A stretch of 64,000 nt of DNA from Xenophilus aerolatus (GTDB taxonomy: Bacteria > Pseudomonadota > Gammaproteobacteria > Burkholderiales > Burkholderiaceae_C), in contig JASCNX010000001.1 in the NCBI GenBank assembly GCA_029968055.1, positions 1,240,001 to 1,304,000 of the forward strand. The letters run 5' to 3'. The translations under genes and the position numbers were made by a program. This document shows positions 25,596-32,646 of this stretch, in pieces. Numbering within the stretch: the first letter of the stretch is position 1; the number at the start of each line of letters is the position of its first letter. Below the pieces are notes generated by a model that was not told where the DNA came from, searched no databases, and saw only the letters and a program-made list of their open reading frames with translations.

Positions 25596-26338
25596 CAAGC
25601 CACTGCCCAGCGGCCCGGCGCCTTGCCGGTGTACAGCTCCAAATCGGCGCCTTCGGAAGCGACCTTCACCCCGTGTCGGTCGCACCAGCGCTTGATGTTT
25701 TCCAGGTTCACCACGACGCGGCGCGTGATACCCGCCGTCTCGCTCAGTACCCGGGCTTTGAGGCCGGCGTCGATGGAGATTGCCCCCGCATACTGCTTTG
25801 CCAGCAGATCGAAGTCAGCGGCTGTGCAGCGCACGGCCGGCTGCCACACCAGCACCCGGTTGTCGAAGCGCTCGTGCCGGCGCAGCTTGCCGGGCAGATG
25901 CTCCTCGCCGATCAGCAGCACGGCGGCGCCTGATGCATCATGCAGATCGCGGATGACTTCCAACGTGCGACTCTCCACGATGTGGTCGACCTCGTCCACC
26001 ACCAGCGGCCGACCGCTCAGCGCCAGGGCCTGGATGATTTCGTCCACCAGGCGGGGGATGTTCCCCTTTGGCACGATGCTGAACGCCTTGCACACCTGCT
26101 CGGCGAAACTGCGGCGCGTCTCGAAGCTGCGGCAGCTCACATACACGCCGTTGAAGCCGCCCGGGTGGCTCGCGTACATGGCGCCGAAGCTCTTGCCGAC
26201 GCCGCTGGGGCCGTAGAAGGCGCCGATTCCCGGCAGGCCCTCGGCCCTGGTGGTGAGAGCGTCCATGACCGTATGCGCGAGCCCGATGTTGCTGGTCGGG
26301 GCGACGTGGCCGCCTACGGCGGTGAGAGTTCTTGCCAT
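25595..26338 (-). CDS. MuB-like AAA+ ATPase, transposition target protein
   Basis: 247 residues with Walker A GPSGVGKSFG at residues 43-52 and Walker B PLVVDEVDHIV near residue 110. MuB forms ATP-dependent filaments on target DNA and activates MuA. The family-typical C-terminal DNA-binding region follows (TAGITRRVVVNLENIKRWCD). It is shorter than Mu B (about 310). It starts 16 bp after the transposase stop, in the canonical A-B order. Confidence 0.9.
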   Translation of the reverse strand: MARTLTAVGGHVAPTSNIGLAHTVMDALTTRAEGLPGIGAFYGPSGVGKSFGAMYASHPGGFNGVYVSCRSFETRRSFAEQVCKAFSIVPKGNIPRLVDEIIQALALSGRPLVVDEVDHIVESRTLEVIRDLHDASGAAVLLIGEEHLPGKLRRHERFDNRVLVWQPAVRCTAADFDLLAKQYAGAISIDAGLKARVLSETAGITRRVVVNLENIKRWCDRHGVKVASEGADLELYTGKAPGRWAVA

Positions 26339-26354
26339 CTTCTTCTCCTACGGG

Positions 26355-28490
26355 TCAGGCGGCGCCAGCCGCTTGCGTTCCCAACACCTGCTCGGGGGTC
26401 AGCCCGAAGACCTCGAAAAACCGCTTCTGCGCACCCCACTCGGGGCCGTTCGCATAGCCTTCAAACCAGTTGCGCTCCTCTGCCGCCAATGCCTCGCCGG
26501 CCTGCACACGCGCCTCCAGCTGCAGCCAGCGCGCGTAGCGCTCCTGCGGCGTGGCGTGGAGGGTGATGACGGGGGCCGGCTTCTCGGCGCGCGCGGCCAG
26601 TGCGGCCTGGGCGGCGGCGAGCTGCTCGTCGCTGACCTTTGGCGTGTCAGCGGTGGTGATCGAATCGATGCCCGTGCTGCTGTGCGCGGCCGTGCGCCGC
26701 AGCGGCACCACGTTGGGCGAGGCGGCGACCGCTTCTTCGGTGCGCGTCGCATGGATGGCCTGGATGGCCGCGCGGGTGTCGAACTTGCGCGTGACGGCCT
26801 TGAGCTCGCGCTTGGACTCCCGCAGCGCCTTGGCCTGGTGCGCCTTGCGCTCGGCCGCCACCTCGGCGCTGCTGAAGCCCAGGCGCTCGTAGTCGAGAGC
26901 CTCGCACACGTAGGCACCGTCCAGGTCGAACACCCAGCAGCGGCCCAGGTTGGCCTCGTCGACCTTGACCTGCACTTGGCGGCCTTCCAACCCGCCGAGG
27001 TGGGCGTGGTTGTAGAAGCCGCCGCCGATGCGGATGCCCTTCTTGCCGACCGTGCGGATTCCGCCCTCGGCGCTGGGGGCGAGCAGGACGTCCAGGGCGC
27101 GCTCCGGCACTGTGGCGATGGGATGCCTGAGGGCCATCTGCTCGGGCGTACGGCCGCCCAGCTCGGGGCGGGTGCTGGCGTGCAGCTTGGCGCAGTAGGC
27201 GTCGATGCCGGCCTGCAGCTGCTCGGGGGTCATGCGCAGATCGAGCGGCTCCTCCTTGTCGAAGAGGCGGTCGCTGAACGCCCGGCGGGCCTCGATCGCC
27301 TTGCGGTCGGCGACGCTGTGGCCGACGTAGCCTTCGAGCAGCTCGAAGTACTCCTGCATCAGGGCGCCGATCGCGCGCTCGATGTGCGGCTTCTGCTGCG
27401 GGCTGAAGGGCTGGCAGAGCGGGTGCTCAATGCCGAGGCCGAGGAGTGCCGCGTCGAGCTGCGCCGCGACGTAGTCCTGCCCGTTGTCGGTCTTGATCGC
27501 AGCCGGCACGCCCCAGGCGGCGATCGCCCGGCGGATCAGGCTCATGATGGCGCCGCTGCGGCTGGTGCGGGTGACCAGGAACAGGCGGCGGCGGGTGAAG
27601 ACGTCGATCACGCCCACCACCGCGTGCCGGCGCCCGTCGGCCAGCATTACGTCGCCCGTCGTGCTGTCCATCTGCCAGAGCTGGTTCGGGCGGGTGATGC
27701 CCTCGCTGGCGCTGCCTGCGGCGCTCAGGTACTTGTTGCGCCAGCTGTCGGGGTTGGTGACGGCCTCGAAGAGCTGGGCGTTTTTGTCCTTCCAATGCGC
27801 CAGGGCGCGGCGGAATGCACGCTCGCTCGGGATGTCGGGGAACTGGGTGGCGACGGCGGAATAGATAGCCGTGGCGCTCAAATGCGGCTTGTCGACCAGC
27901 AAGGCCAGCACCGCGGCGCCAACGTCGCCAGCCAGCGCCGCAAATTTGCCTTTGCGGTGATGCTCGCGAGGCGTGATGGCGGCCAGACCGCGTTCTTGCA
28001 CGCCGAGGTGCCAGGTGCGCAAGCTCTTGTAGTTCAGCCGGGGGAAGGTGCGGCGAAGATCGTCCGGCACCGTGACGTTGATAGGGCTGAGGCCGCCGGC
28101 CCAGACGTGGCAGAAGGCAGTCAGCGCGGGGGTGAGCGGTCCGCCATAGGCTTGCCAGAAGCGTTGGAACAGGACGAGCACTCGGGCGACCGAGTCCTGC
28201 CATTCCTTCTGCCAGCCGGTGGCGTGGGCTGAGCGGGCAGTCCCGTTGGCGCGCGACTCGGTCACCGAAGCGGTGCGAATGGGCTGCGCATCGTTAGCAG
28301 CGGTCAGCCGGGCGGCGAGCGCCAGGCGGGCGGCGGGTGGGAGCGCGTCGATCGCGTACTCCAGGCCGCCACCCCGGCCCCCACGCGGGCGGGAGGGCAA
28401 GCCCATGCGTGCGGCCGCCTCCCGGGCCCGCCTTGCCGAGCCCGGGAACCCTGGCAGCCCGGCCAGTTCAGATGCCGGCACGTACTGCAT
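26355..28490 (-). CDS. MuA-like DDE transposase
   Basis: 711 residues (Mu A is 663). N-terminal winged-helix end-binding domain (YVPASELAGLPGFPGSARRA, GLEYAIDALPPAARLALAAR). Then a helical region and an RNase H-like integrase core with Asp275 (WQMDSTTGD), Asp335 (KTDNGQDY) and Glu371 (KPHIERAIG) as the catalytic DDE triad, followed by a beta-barrel and a basic C-terminal tail. It catalyses cutting and strand transfer at the element ends. Start 28490 (MQYVPASELAG) overlaps the preceding gene by 23 bp; a longer frame upstream is spurious. No frameshift or missing catalytic residue, so it may be active. Confidence 0.93.
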   Translation of the reverse strand: MQYVPASELAGLPGFPGSARRAREAAARMGLPSRPRGGRGGGLEYAIDALPPAARLALAARLTAANDAQPIRTASVTESRANGTARSAHATGWQKEWQDSVARVLVLFQRFWQAYGGPLTPALTAFCHVWAGGLSPINVTVPDDLRRTFPRLNYKSLRTWHLGVQERGLAAITPREHHRKGKFAALAGDVGAAVLALLVDKPHLSATAIYSAVATQFPDIPSERAFRRALAHWKDKNAQLFEAVTNPDSWRNKYLSAAGSASEGITRPNQLWQMDSTTGDVMLADGRRHAVVGVIDVFTRRRLFLVTRTSRSGAIMSLIRRAIAAWGVPAAIKTDNGQDYVAAQLDAALLGLGIEHPLCQPFSPQQKPHIERAIGALMQEYFELLEGYVGHSVADRKAIEARRAFSDRLFDKEEPLDLRMTPEQLQAGIDAYCAKLHASTRPELGGRTPEQMALRHPIATVPERALDVLLAPSAEGGIRTVGKKGIRIGGGFYNHAHLGGLEGRQVQVKVDEANLGRCWVFDLDGAYVCEALDYERLGFSSAEVAAERKAHQAKALRESKRELKAVTRKFDTRAAIQAIHATRTEEAVAASPNVVPLRRTAAHSSTGIDSITTADTPKVSDEQLAAAQAALAARAEKPAPVITLHATPQERYARWLQLEARVQAGEALAAEERNWFEGYANGPEWGAQKRFFEVFGLTPEQVLGTQAAGAA

Positions 28491-28755
28491 GCTCAAACTC
28501 GCCGGCGATGGAGCGCAGGCGTCGTTCGATCTCTTGCGGATCGGGCATCTGCTGCTCGAGCACGTCGAGCAGATCAGGCCAGTACAACTGCACCGACCCT
28601 CCAGAGCAATTGGCTTCTCGCTCGGCGGCGGCTTGGAAGGCAGACAGCACGGCGCCCATCTGGTGGAGCTGGCGCACAACGTCGGATGAAAGAGCGTGTA
28701 TGGCCGCCGCGGTTGCTGCTATGTCGGGGCGCTTCGCTTGCGATGAAGTGAGCAT
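28468..28755 (-). CDS. Small phage early protein, 95 residues
   Basis: MLTSSQAKRPDIAATAAAIH, then LSSDVVRQLHQMGAVLSAFQ and a C-terminal helical part VLEQQMPDPQEIERRLRSIA. It lies directly before the transposase gene and overlaps it by 23 bp. No family recognised. Position suggests an early function. Confidence 0.55.
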   Translation of the reverse strand: MLTSSQAKRPDIAATAAAIHALSSDVVRQLHQMGAVLSAFQAAAEREANCSGGSVQLYWPDLLDVLEQQMPDPQEIERRLRSIAGEFEHAVRAGI

Positions 28756-28764
28756 GGCGCCTCC

Positions 28765-28947
28765 TCAAGCGTTGCGACCGGCGCGAAAGTGCGTCCAGTC
28801 GATCAGGGCGGTCCGGATTGCTTCGCGGGGGCTCAAGTTGTAGGCCCGCACGAGTCGGCGCGCGCGGCGCCGCACCCAGGCTTGAGGAGAGCGAGTAGAG
28901 GTAGTGCGGCGCGAATCGCGCTCGCCAGACGGGAGGGTGTCAGCCAT
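28765..28947 (-). CDS. Small basic phage early protein, 60 residues
   Basis: MADTLPSGERDSRRTTSTRS followed by PQAWVRRRARRLVRAYNLSP and a C-terminal helix REAIRTALIDWTHFRAGRNA. Very basic, so it may bind nucleic acid. The ATG at 28947 has an excellent Shine-Dalgarno, AAAGGAG, 6-7 bp upstream. That same GCAAAGGAGCC is perfectly complementary to GGCTCCTTTGC 70 nt upstream in the leader, so translation is likely controlled by RNA folding. First gene of the phage early operon. Confidence 0.65.
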   Translation of the reverse strand: MADTLPSGERDSRRTTSTRSPQAWVRRRARRLVRAYNLSPREAIRTALIDWTHFRAGRNA

Positions 28948-28950
28948 GAT

Positions 28951-29071
28951 GGCTCCTTTGCGACAGGTGGTGGACCTGCCTCACTTCCCCGCCAAGAGAA
29001 GGGAGGCAACCGTGCGGGTTGGCGGACCGGGCAAAGGAGCCGGCACCCCCCTTTCGGGGAGTCCCGCACGG
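28951..29071 (-). promoter_or_regulatory. Structured leader that can sequester the Shine-Dalgarno of the first early gene
   Basis: On the minus transcript GGCTCCTTTGC (29041-29031) pairs perfectly over 11 nt with GCAAAGGAGCC (28961-28951), the ribosome-binding site of the 60-residue gene. Upstream, CCGTGCGGG (29071-29063) pairs with CCCGCACGG (29018-29010), enclosing a small CCCCGAAAGGGGG hairpin. The two folds overlap, so they compete. Confidence 0.6.
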
Positions 29072-29110
29072 CCGCCAAACTGGAAACCGTGGTCCGCGCA
29101 GCGCGGACAA

Positions 29111-29147
29111 AAAGAAAAAGCCGCTGACACCAGGAGGCGCGCGGCTT
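29111..29147 (-). terminator. Terminator-like hairpin upstream of the early operon
   Basis: Minus strand AAGCCGC / GCGGCTT stem with a 16-nt loop, followed by TTTCTTTTT. A transcript started above 29150 would stop here, before the early genes. 28948-29298 otherwise contains no supportable gene. Confidence 0.6.
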
Positions 29148-29298
29148 GCTGCGCCTTTGCTACCGGGCCGCCAAGCCCGCATCTCTTTAGAGACCCCTCG
29201 ATGATAGTGCGTCCCCGATCTTCCGCAATAGGCCGGTCACCGCTCAGTTCGGAGTCTGCGCTAGGTGGCTGCTACGCTCTTGAAATGAGCGCATCGCG

Positions 29299-29973
29299 TC
29301 ATCGTACGGGGTAGCTGCGAGACACAAGGCGCTCTCCGTCAATCGACATGCCTATCGGATGAAGGTCGCTGCCCCGATCTTTGAGTGCGTCTTGCACAAG
29401 CTCCTCAGCAAGCTCCAGTGAGTGCACCACCGAGTTCATATGCCTCCGCAAGTCTTGAGGTCCCGACGGGGACAACCGTCGGCTCGCTTCCAACACTCGC
29501 TCGTAAACCCCGTCCAAAGTGCCGGCAGCATAGGCAACCCCATGCAGTGATCGCCAATCTGGATGGTCAACTAGCGGAGTTGCACGCAGAGCATGCAATT
29601 GGACTCGGAGATCGTGTAGCTCTTCATCTACCGGCGCATGAATGATTGGGTTTTGCACTCGGTAGGCCGCAACGCGGCAGTGGAATAGCGCCGCCCCGAT
29701 AAGCTGGAGCCGATGGACTTCCGCATCGACGCGATTGCGTTCTGCCAGGTCACCTTGACGGCGCAACTGCCATTGGACAAAGAGGCCGGCCGAAACGATG
29801 GCGGCGATCGAGCCAATCGCTTGAATCCAGTTCGGTGCCGAGGATTCGAGGAACTTGGCAAACCAGTTCCATCCGCCTGCAGCAATTAACCCAAAAGACG
29901 CAAGAAGCAGCGTGAGTGCCACTGCCCCAATTGCTGGTACCCAGCCGGGTACGTCCTCTTCCCTGTTTGCCAT
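29299..29973 (-). CDS. Membrane protein with two N-terminal helices and cytoplasmic helical domain
   Basis: 224 residues (ATG 29973; a GTG at 29982 is also in frame). Two transmembrane helices: WVPAIGAVALTLLLASFGLI (residues 12-31) and WIQAIGSIAAIVSAGLFVQW (about 48-67). A helical cytoplasmic region with ELHDLRVQLHALRATPL and SVVHSLELAEELVQDALKD follows. Base composition is clearly lower in GC than the chromosome. It is divergent from a HEPN-motif gene with 95 bp between, which suggests a functional pair. Family not recognised. Confidence 0.7.
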   Translation of the reverse strand: MANREEDVPGWVPAIGAVALTLLLASFGLIAAGGWNWFAKFLESSAPNWIQAIGSIAAIVSAGLFVQWQLRRQGDLAERNRVDAEVHRLQLIGAALFHCRVAAYRVQNPIIHAPVDEELHDLRVQLHALRATPLVDHPDWRSLHGVAYAAGTLDGVYERVLEASRRLSPSGPQDLRRHMNSVVHSLELAEELVQDALKDRGSDLHPIGMSIDGERLVSRSYPVR

Positions 29974-30068
29974 TTGGGCCACCGCAGTCGTCTAAATGTG
30001 CAAGTATGGCGTGTTGCTCTGGCTCGCCCGAGGGCTACATTTCCGCGACAAGTATGCGAACGAAGACC

Positions 30069-31031
30069 ATGAGCCACTACGACCATTGGAATGACAGCGA
30101 ACTGAGCAATCTACCGCAAGAGGCATGGGGCAACGTCGCCGATGTGGACGGCCCCTTCGATCCAGATGATCGGTGGCTCCGCAGAGCGCATAAAGATGAC
30201 CAGTTGATAGCTCTGAAGGAGTGGTTTCAAGCTCGGTTTTGGGACCCTGCCAACGCGACACCGTACAACAGTGCCGAAGGGGGCTATATGTACTTCGACG
30301 GCGGCCCGTATCACCCGGGAGACGAATTGCAAACACGCTTTGGCGGGGTTGTCGAGAGCAAGGTGATCGAGAAGGCCGCCCATGAGCTGCGCATGATGGT
30401 CGGAGATGACTGGGCCCGAATCCGGTCGGAGCCTGACGATTACTTCGATGAGCGATTTACCCTTGAAGTCCCGGATCTGTCGGCCCCCTACCAGCAGTTG
30501 CAGGGGAGACTGTCTGGATGCTTGAGCGTACTTCAGCTTAGCGGAAATGCTTCCGCAGAATTGCTTGCGCGGCACATGGTGTTTAGTGCGGTGATCGGCG
30601 TGCTGGAGTCTTTTCTGTGGGAGACCGTGCAGTTCTGGGTCGGCACGCGGAGAGACGTGTTGCAGGCGGTGGTCACTAATGTCCCCGCCTTAGCTGAGCA
30701 GCAGTTGCCTCTCGGTTCCATTTTCGAGCGCCACAACGCTATCGAGAAGGAGGTCAACGGCTATCTTCAGAACCTCGTCTGGCATCGTTGGGACAAGGTG
30801 GCGGTGCTCTTTAAGTTGGCAATGGGGGTGTCCCCGCCCAGCTTCAAGCCGTTTACCGCCGCAGTCGAAAAGCGTCATGACATCGTGCACCGAAGCGGCC
30901 ATGACAAGAACGGTAAGCCGATATCAGTGAGCGATGCGGAAATTGTCGATCTCAGCCTCAAAGTGGACGCCTTCGCGAAGGAGTTGAGCGACCGGTTGAG
31001 GGAAAAGTTCGACGCCGGGGCGGACTTTTAG
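30069..31031 (+). CDS. Putative HEPN-domain protein
   Basis: 320 residues (ATG 30069, MSHYDHWNDSELSNLPQEAW; another Met at 30054). The C-terminal third is helical and contains R-x4-H in EKRHDIVHRSGHDKNGKPIS (Arg269, His274), the catalytic signature of HEPN ribonuclease domains; the 'RHDIVHRxG' form is close to the RiboL-PSP-HEPN type. The N-terminal half (DDRWLRRAHKDDQLIALKEW) is not recognised. Low GC, next to a divergent membrane protein and a tRNA gene, inside an accessory region: a toxin or anti-phage role is plausible. RNase activity is inferred from the motif only. Confidence 0.68.
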   Translation: MSHYDHWNDSELSNLPQEAWGNVADVDGPFDPDDRWLRRAHKDDQLIALKEWFQARFWDPANATPYNSAEGGYMYFDGGPYHPGDELQTRFGGVVESKVIEKAAHELRMMVGDDWARIRSEPDDYFDERFTLEVPDLSAPYQQLQGRLSGCLSVLQLSGNASAELLARHMVFSAVIGVLESFLWETVQFWVGTRRDVLQAVVTNVPALAEQQLPLGSIFERHNAIEKEVNGYLQNLVWHRWDKVAVLFKLAMGVSPPSFKPFTAAVEKRHDIVHRSGHDKNGKPISVSDAEIVDLSLKVDAFAKELSDRLREKFDAGADF

Positions 31032-31483
31032 ACCCCGCACGGTGGCAGATTGCTTCGGCAGACCCTGAGACGCCGCTGCCGCGCATCAGTGTTACAAATT
31101 CGACGATTTTGAGGCCGCCAACGTGAGCGCTATCCGTCACTGACCCGTCCGACTTCGCCCAATGTCGGTCGCCTGACGCTACACGCTGCTCAGGTCGGCG
31201 TGACACCCTGTTTCCCCAGTGTCAACGGCTCTTTCGCGGCTGTTTTCGGACGCTCAGCGCACTGTGCAGGTGAAGTCGGACGGCACGTCGATCCACGCGT
31301 CCGCGTCCGACTTAGCTCCCGGGCCGCCAAGTTAGTGAGACAGTCGGCAAGTGGTTGATTTCTTTGGAATTTCCGCTCACTTCCGCCTACTTCCCCTCTC
31401 TTCCCGATAACTTGGCAAAGTGCAAGTCATGCGTCCGGTCACAGGCCCACTCGCCTCGGCCCCCGTTAGTCCCAGCGACGAGA
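31032..31483. other. Gene-free region with repeated CGTCCGACTT
   Basis: 452 bp with no gene. CGTCCGACTT occurs at 31146-31155, inverted at 31273-31282, and at 31304-31313; a further copy lies at 16604-16613. It probably holds the boundary of the accessory island before tRNA-Pro. Confidence 0.4.
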
Positions 31484-31521
31484 ACGAAAAACGGGTTAGG
31501 CCTTGTGGACCTAACCCGTTG
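31484..31521 (-). terminator. Rho-independent terminator of tRNA-Pro
   Basis: Perfect 11-bp stem AACGGGTTAGG / CCTAACCCGTT, then TTTTTCGTT on the minus strand, starting about 17 bp past the CCA end of the tRNA. Confidence 0.85.
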
Positions 31522-31537
31522 ATCTACCTACTGTCTC

Positions 31538-31614
31538 TGGTCGGTGTGAAAGGATTCGAACCTTCGACCCCTTGCACCCCATGCAAGTGCGCTACCAGGC
31601 TGCGCCACACACCG
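31538..31614 (-). tRNA. tRNA-Pro (anticodon GGG)
   Basis: 77 nt with encoded CCA. Acceptor CGGTGTG pairs with CACACCG. The D arm is GCGC-AGCCTGGTA-GCGC, the anticodon arm CTTGC-ATGGGGT-GCAAG has loop positions 34-36 GGG, and the T arm AAGG-TTCGAAT-CCTT has the canonical TTCGAAT loop. Sits at the edge of an accessory region, a common integration neighbourhood, although no second copy of its 3' end was seen in the window. Confidence 0.95.
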
Positions 31615-31659
31615 AAGCCCTCGATTATATGCCGGGAATGGCTGCTTCGAGGAGCGCGA

Positions 31660-32193
31660 TCAGTAAGTTGCCGCCAAAAGCTGGCGAATCTCGACCAGCT
31701 CGCTGCGCAACTGCGCAAGCTGCGTGCGATCGAGGACCACGAAAGGCATCGACGTGGTCGCGTACCAGGCTGCGCGCTCTTCGTGCACGCCGGCGTCGTC
31801 CTGCTCGAAGGACACGTCGACCCCGGCATCTGCATCTGCATCTCCAGCTGCATCAACCGCGGTGGCCGCCTCGCCGTCTTCGCCTGCCTTGCGGCGACCC
31901 CGTTCGATCTGCACCAGTTCCTGCAACTTGTTGCGCGCGCCGCTGATGGTGAAGCCCTGGTCGTAGAGCAGATCGCGGATGCGGCGGATCATCAGCACTT
32001 CGTGGTGCTGGTAGTAGCGACGATTGCCCCGGCGCTTCATCGGCCGGAGCTGCGTGAATTCCTGCTCCCAGTAGCGCAGCACGTGCGGCTTCACGCCGCA
32101 CAGTTCGCCAACTTCACCGATCGTGAAGTAGCGTTTGACGGGGATGGGTGGGAGCGATCCCCCGGCATGAACGCCGGCCTGCTTCTCGGCCAT
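31660..32193 (-). CDS. MerR-family transcriptional regulator of the pheST-ihfA locus
   Basis: About 177 residues. MerR DNA-binding domain: RYFTIGEVGELCGVKPHVLR, YWEQEFTQLRPMKRRGNRR and YYQHHEVLMIRRIRDLLYDQ. A basic GARNKLQELVQIERGRRK stretch, an acidic Ala/Asp linker and a short helical C-terminus follow. No effector-binding cysteines. This MerR gene follows ihfA in many proteobacteria. Start: ATG at 32193 is chosen; a GTG at 32214 is in frame. Target unknown. Confidence 0.88.
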   Translation of the reverse strand: MAEKQAGVHAGGSLPPIPVKRYFTIGEVGELCGVKPHVLRYWEQEFTQLRPMKRRGNRRYYQHHEVLMIRRIRDLLYDQGFTISGARNKLQELVQIERGRRKAGEDGEAATAVDAAGDADADAGVDVSFEQDDAGVHEERAAWYATTSMPFVVLDRTQLAQLRSELVEIRQLLAATY

Positions 32194-32267
32194 TTTCTCG
32201 ATTGAAATCAACACGGTGCGGGGTAAACCTCAGAGGTTACTCCACGCACCTCGGGAGCGCCAAGCGC

Positions 32268-32630
32268 TTATTCGCCCTCGACGCTCCATTCGACGCTCGT
32301 GCCGCCCTCGCCCGTGGGCAAACCGTGAATCTGTTCCTTGAGTTTGGCGCTCGCATGGAAGGTCGCGACCCGACGCGCACCGATCGGAATGTGCTCGCCG
32401 GTACGTGGGTTGCGGCCGGGGCGCGGCGCCTTGGTGCGAATCTGGAAATTCCCGAAGCCCGAAATCTTGACGTCATCGCCCTCGATCAAGCGTGCCGCGA
32501 TGAGGTCGAAGAAGGCCTCGACCATGTCCTTCGCCTCGCGCTTGTTCAAGCCGATCTGCTCGAACAGCAGGTCGGCCAGTTGCGCCTTGGTCAACGCCGG
32601 CGTTTCGAGGGCTTCGATCGTGAATTCCAT
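32268..32630 (-). CDS. ihfA: Integration host factor alpha subunit
   Basis: 120 residues of the HU/IHF fold. [20 protein letters not shown] begins the dimerisation helices; [20 protein letters not shown] contains the RxGRNP beta-arm that inserts into DNA. With IhfB it bends DNA at specific sites. Start at 32630 (MEFTIEA) has AGGAGA 8 bp upstream within the pheT end; the longer frame from 32654 overlaps pheT. The C-terminal tail (THGEG.. type, [14 protein letters not shown]) is longer than in E. coli (99 residues). Order pheS-pheT-ihfA is conserved. Confidence 0.95.
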   Translation of the reverse strand: MEFTIEALETPALTKAQLADLLFEQIGLNKREAKDMVEAFFDLIAARLIEGDDVKISGFGNFQIRTKAPRPGRNPRTGEHIPIGARRVATFHASAKLKEQIHGLPTGEGGTSVEWSVEGE

Positions 32631-32646
32631 GGCCGATGTCTCCTGC

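Larger units (their letters stand above)
16883..28947 (-). mobile_element. Reduced Mu-like transposable prophage
   Basis: A 12-kb block in which every gene is on the minus strand. Early genes (60-residue protein, 95-residue protein, MuA-like transposase, MuB-like ATPase, winged-helix protein) are followed by a DUF488/OB-fold pair, a 600-bp gap, then a late block with a C-terminal-HTH protein, three unknown proteins, a frameshifted tail chaperone, tape measure and a capsid-decoration-like protein. No terminase, portal, major capsid, sheath, tube, baseplate, fibre or lysis genes are recognised, so it is either a deletion remnant or a reduced element dependent on a helper. Coordinates mark gene content; the true ends are not located. 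Confidence 0.8.

Noticed and set aside
26250-28232. 660-codon open frame on the plus strand opposite the MuA-like gene
   Set aside because: It is the shadow of a GC-rich coding frame. The minus-strand frame has the DDE residues and domain order of a transposase, while this one has no recognisable motif.
28940-29182. 80-residue minus-strand ORF in the phage leader, resembling Ash-type ORFs of P4-like phages
   Set aside because: It overlaps the structured leader and the terminator-like hairpin and the start of the 60-residue gene. The RNA structure explains the sequence better than a protein does.
31538-31614. tRNA-Pro as attachment site of an integrase-type island
   Set aside because: No integrase gene and no duplicate of the tRNA 3' end were seen within the window. 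The adjacent element uses a Mu-like transposase, which does not need a tRNA site.
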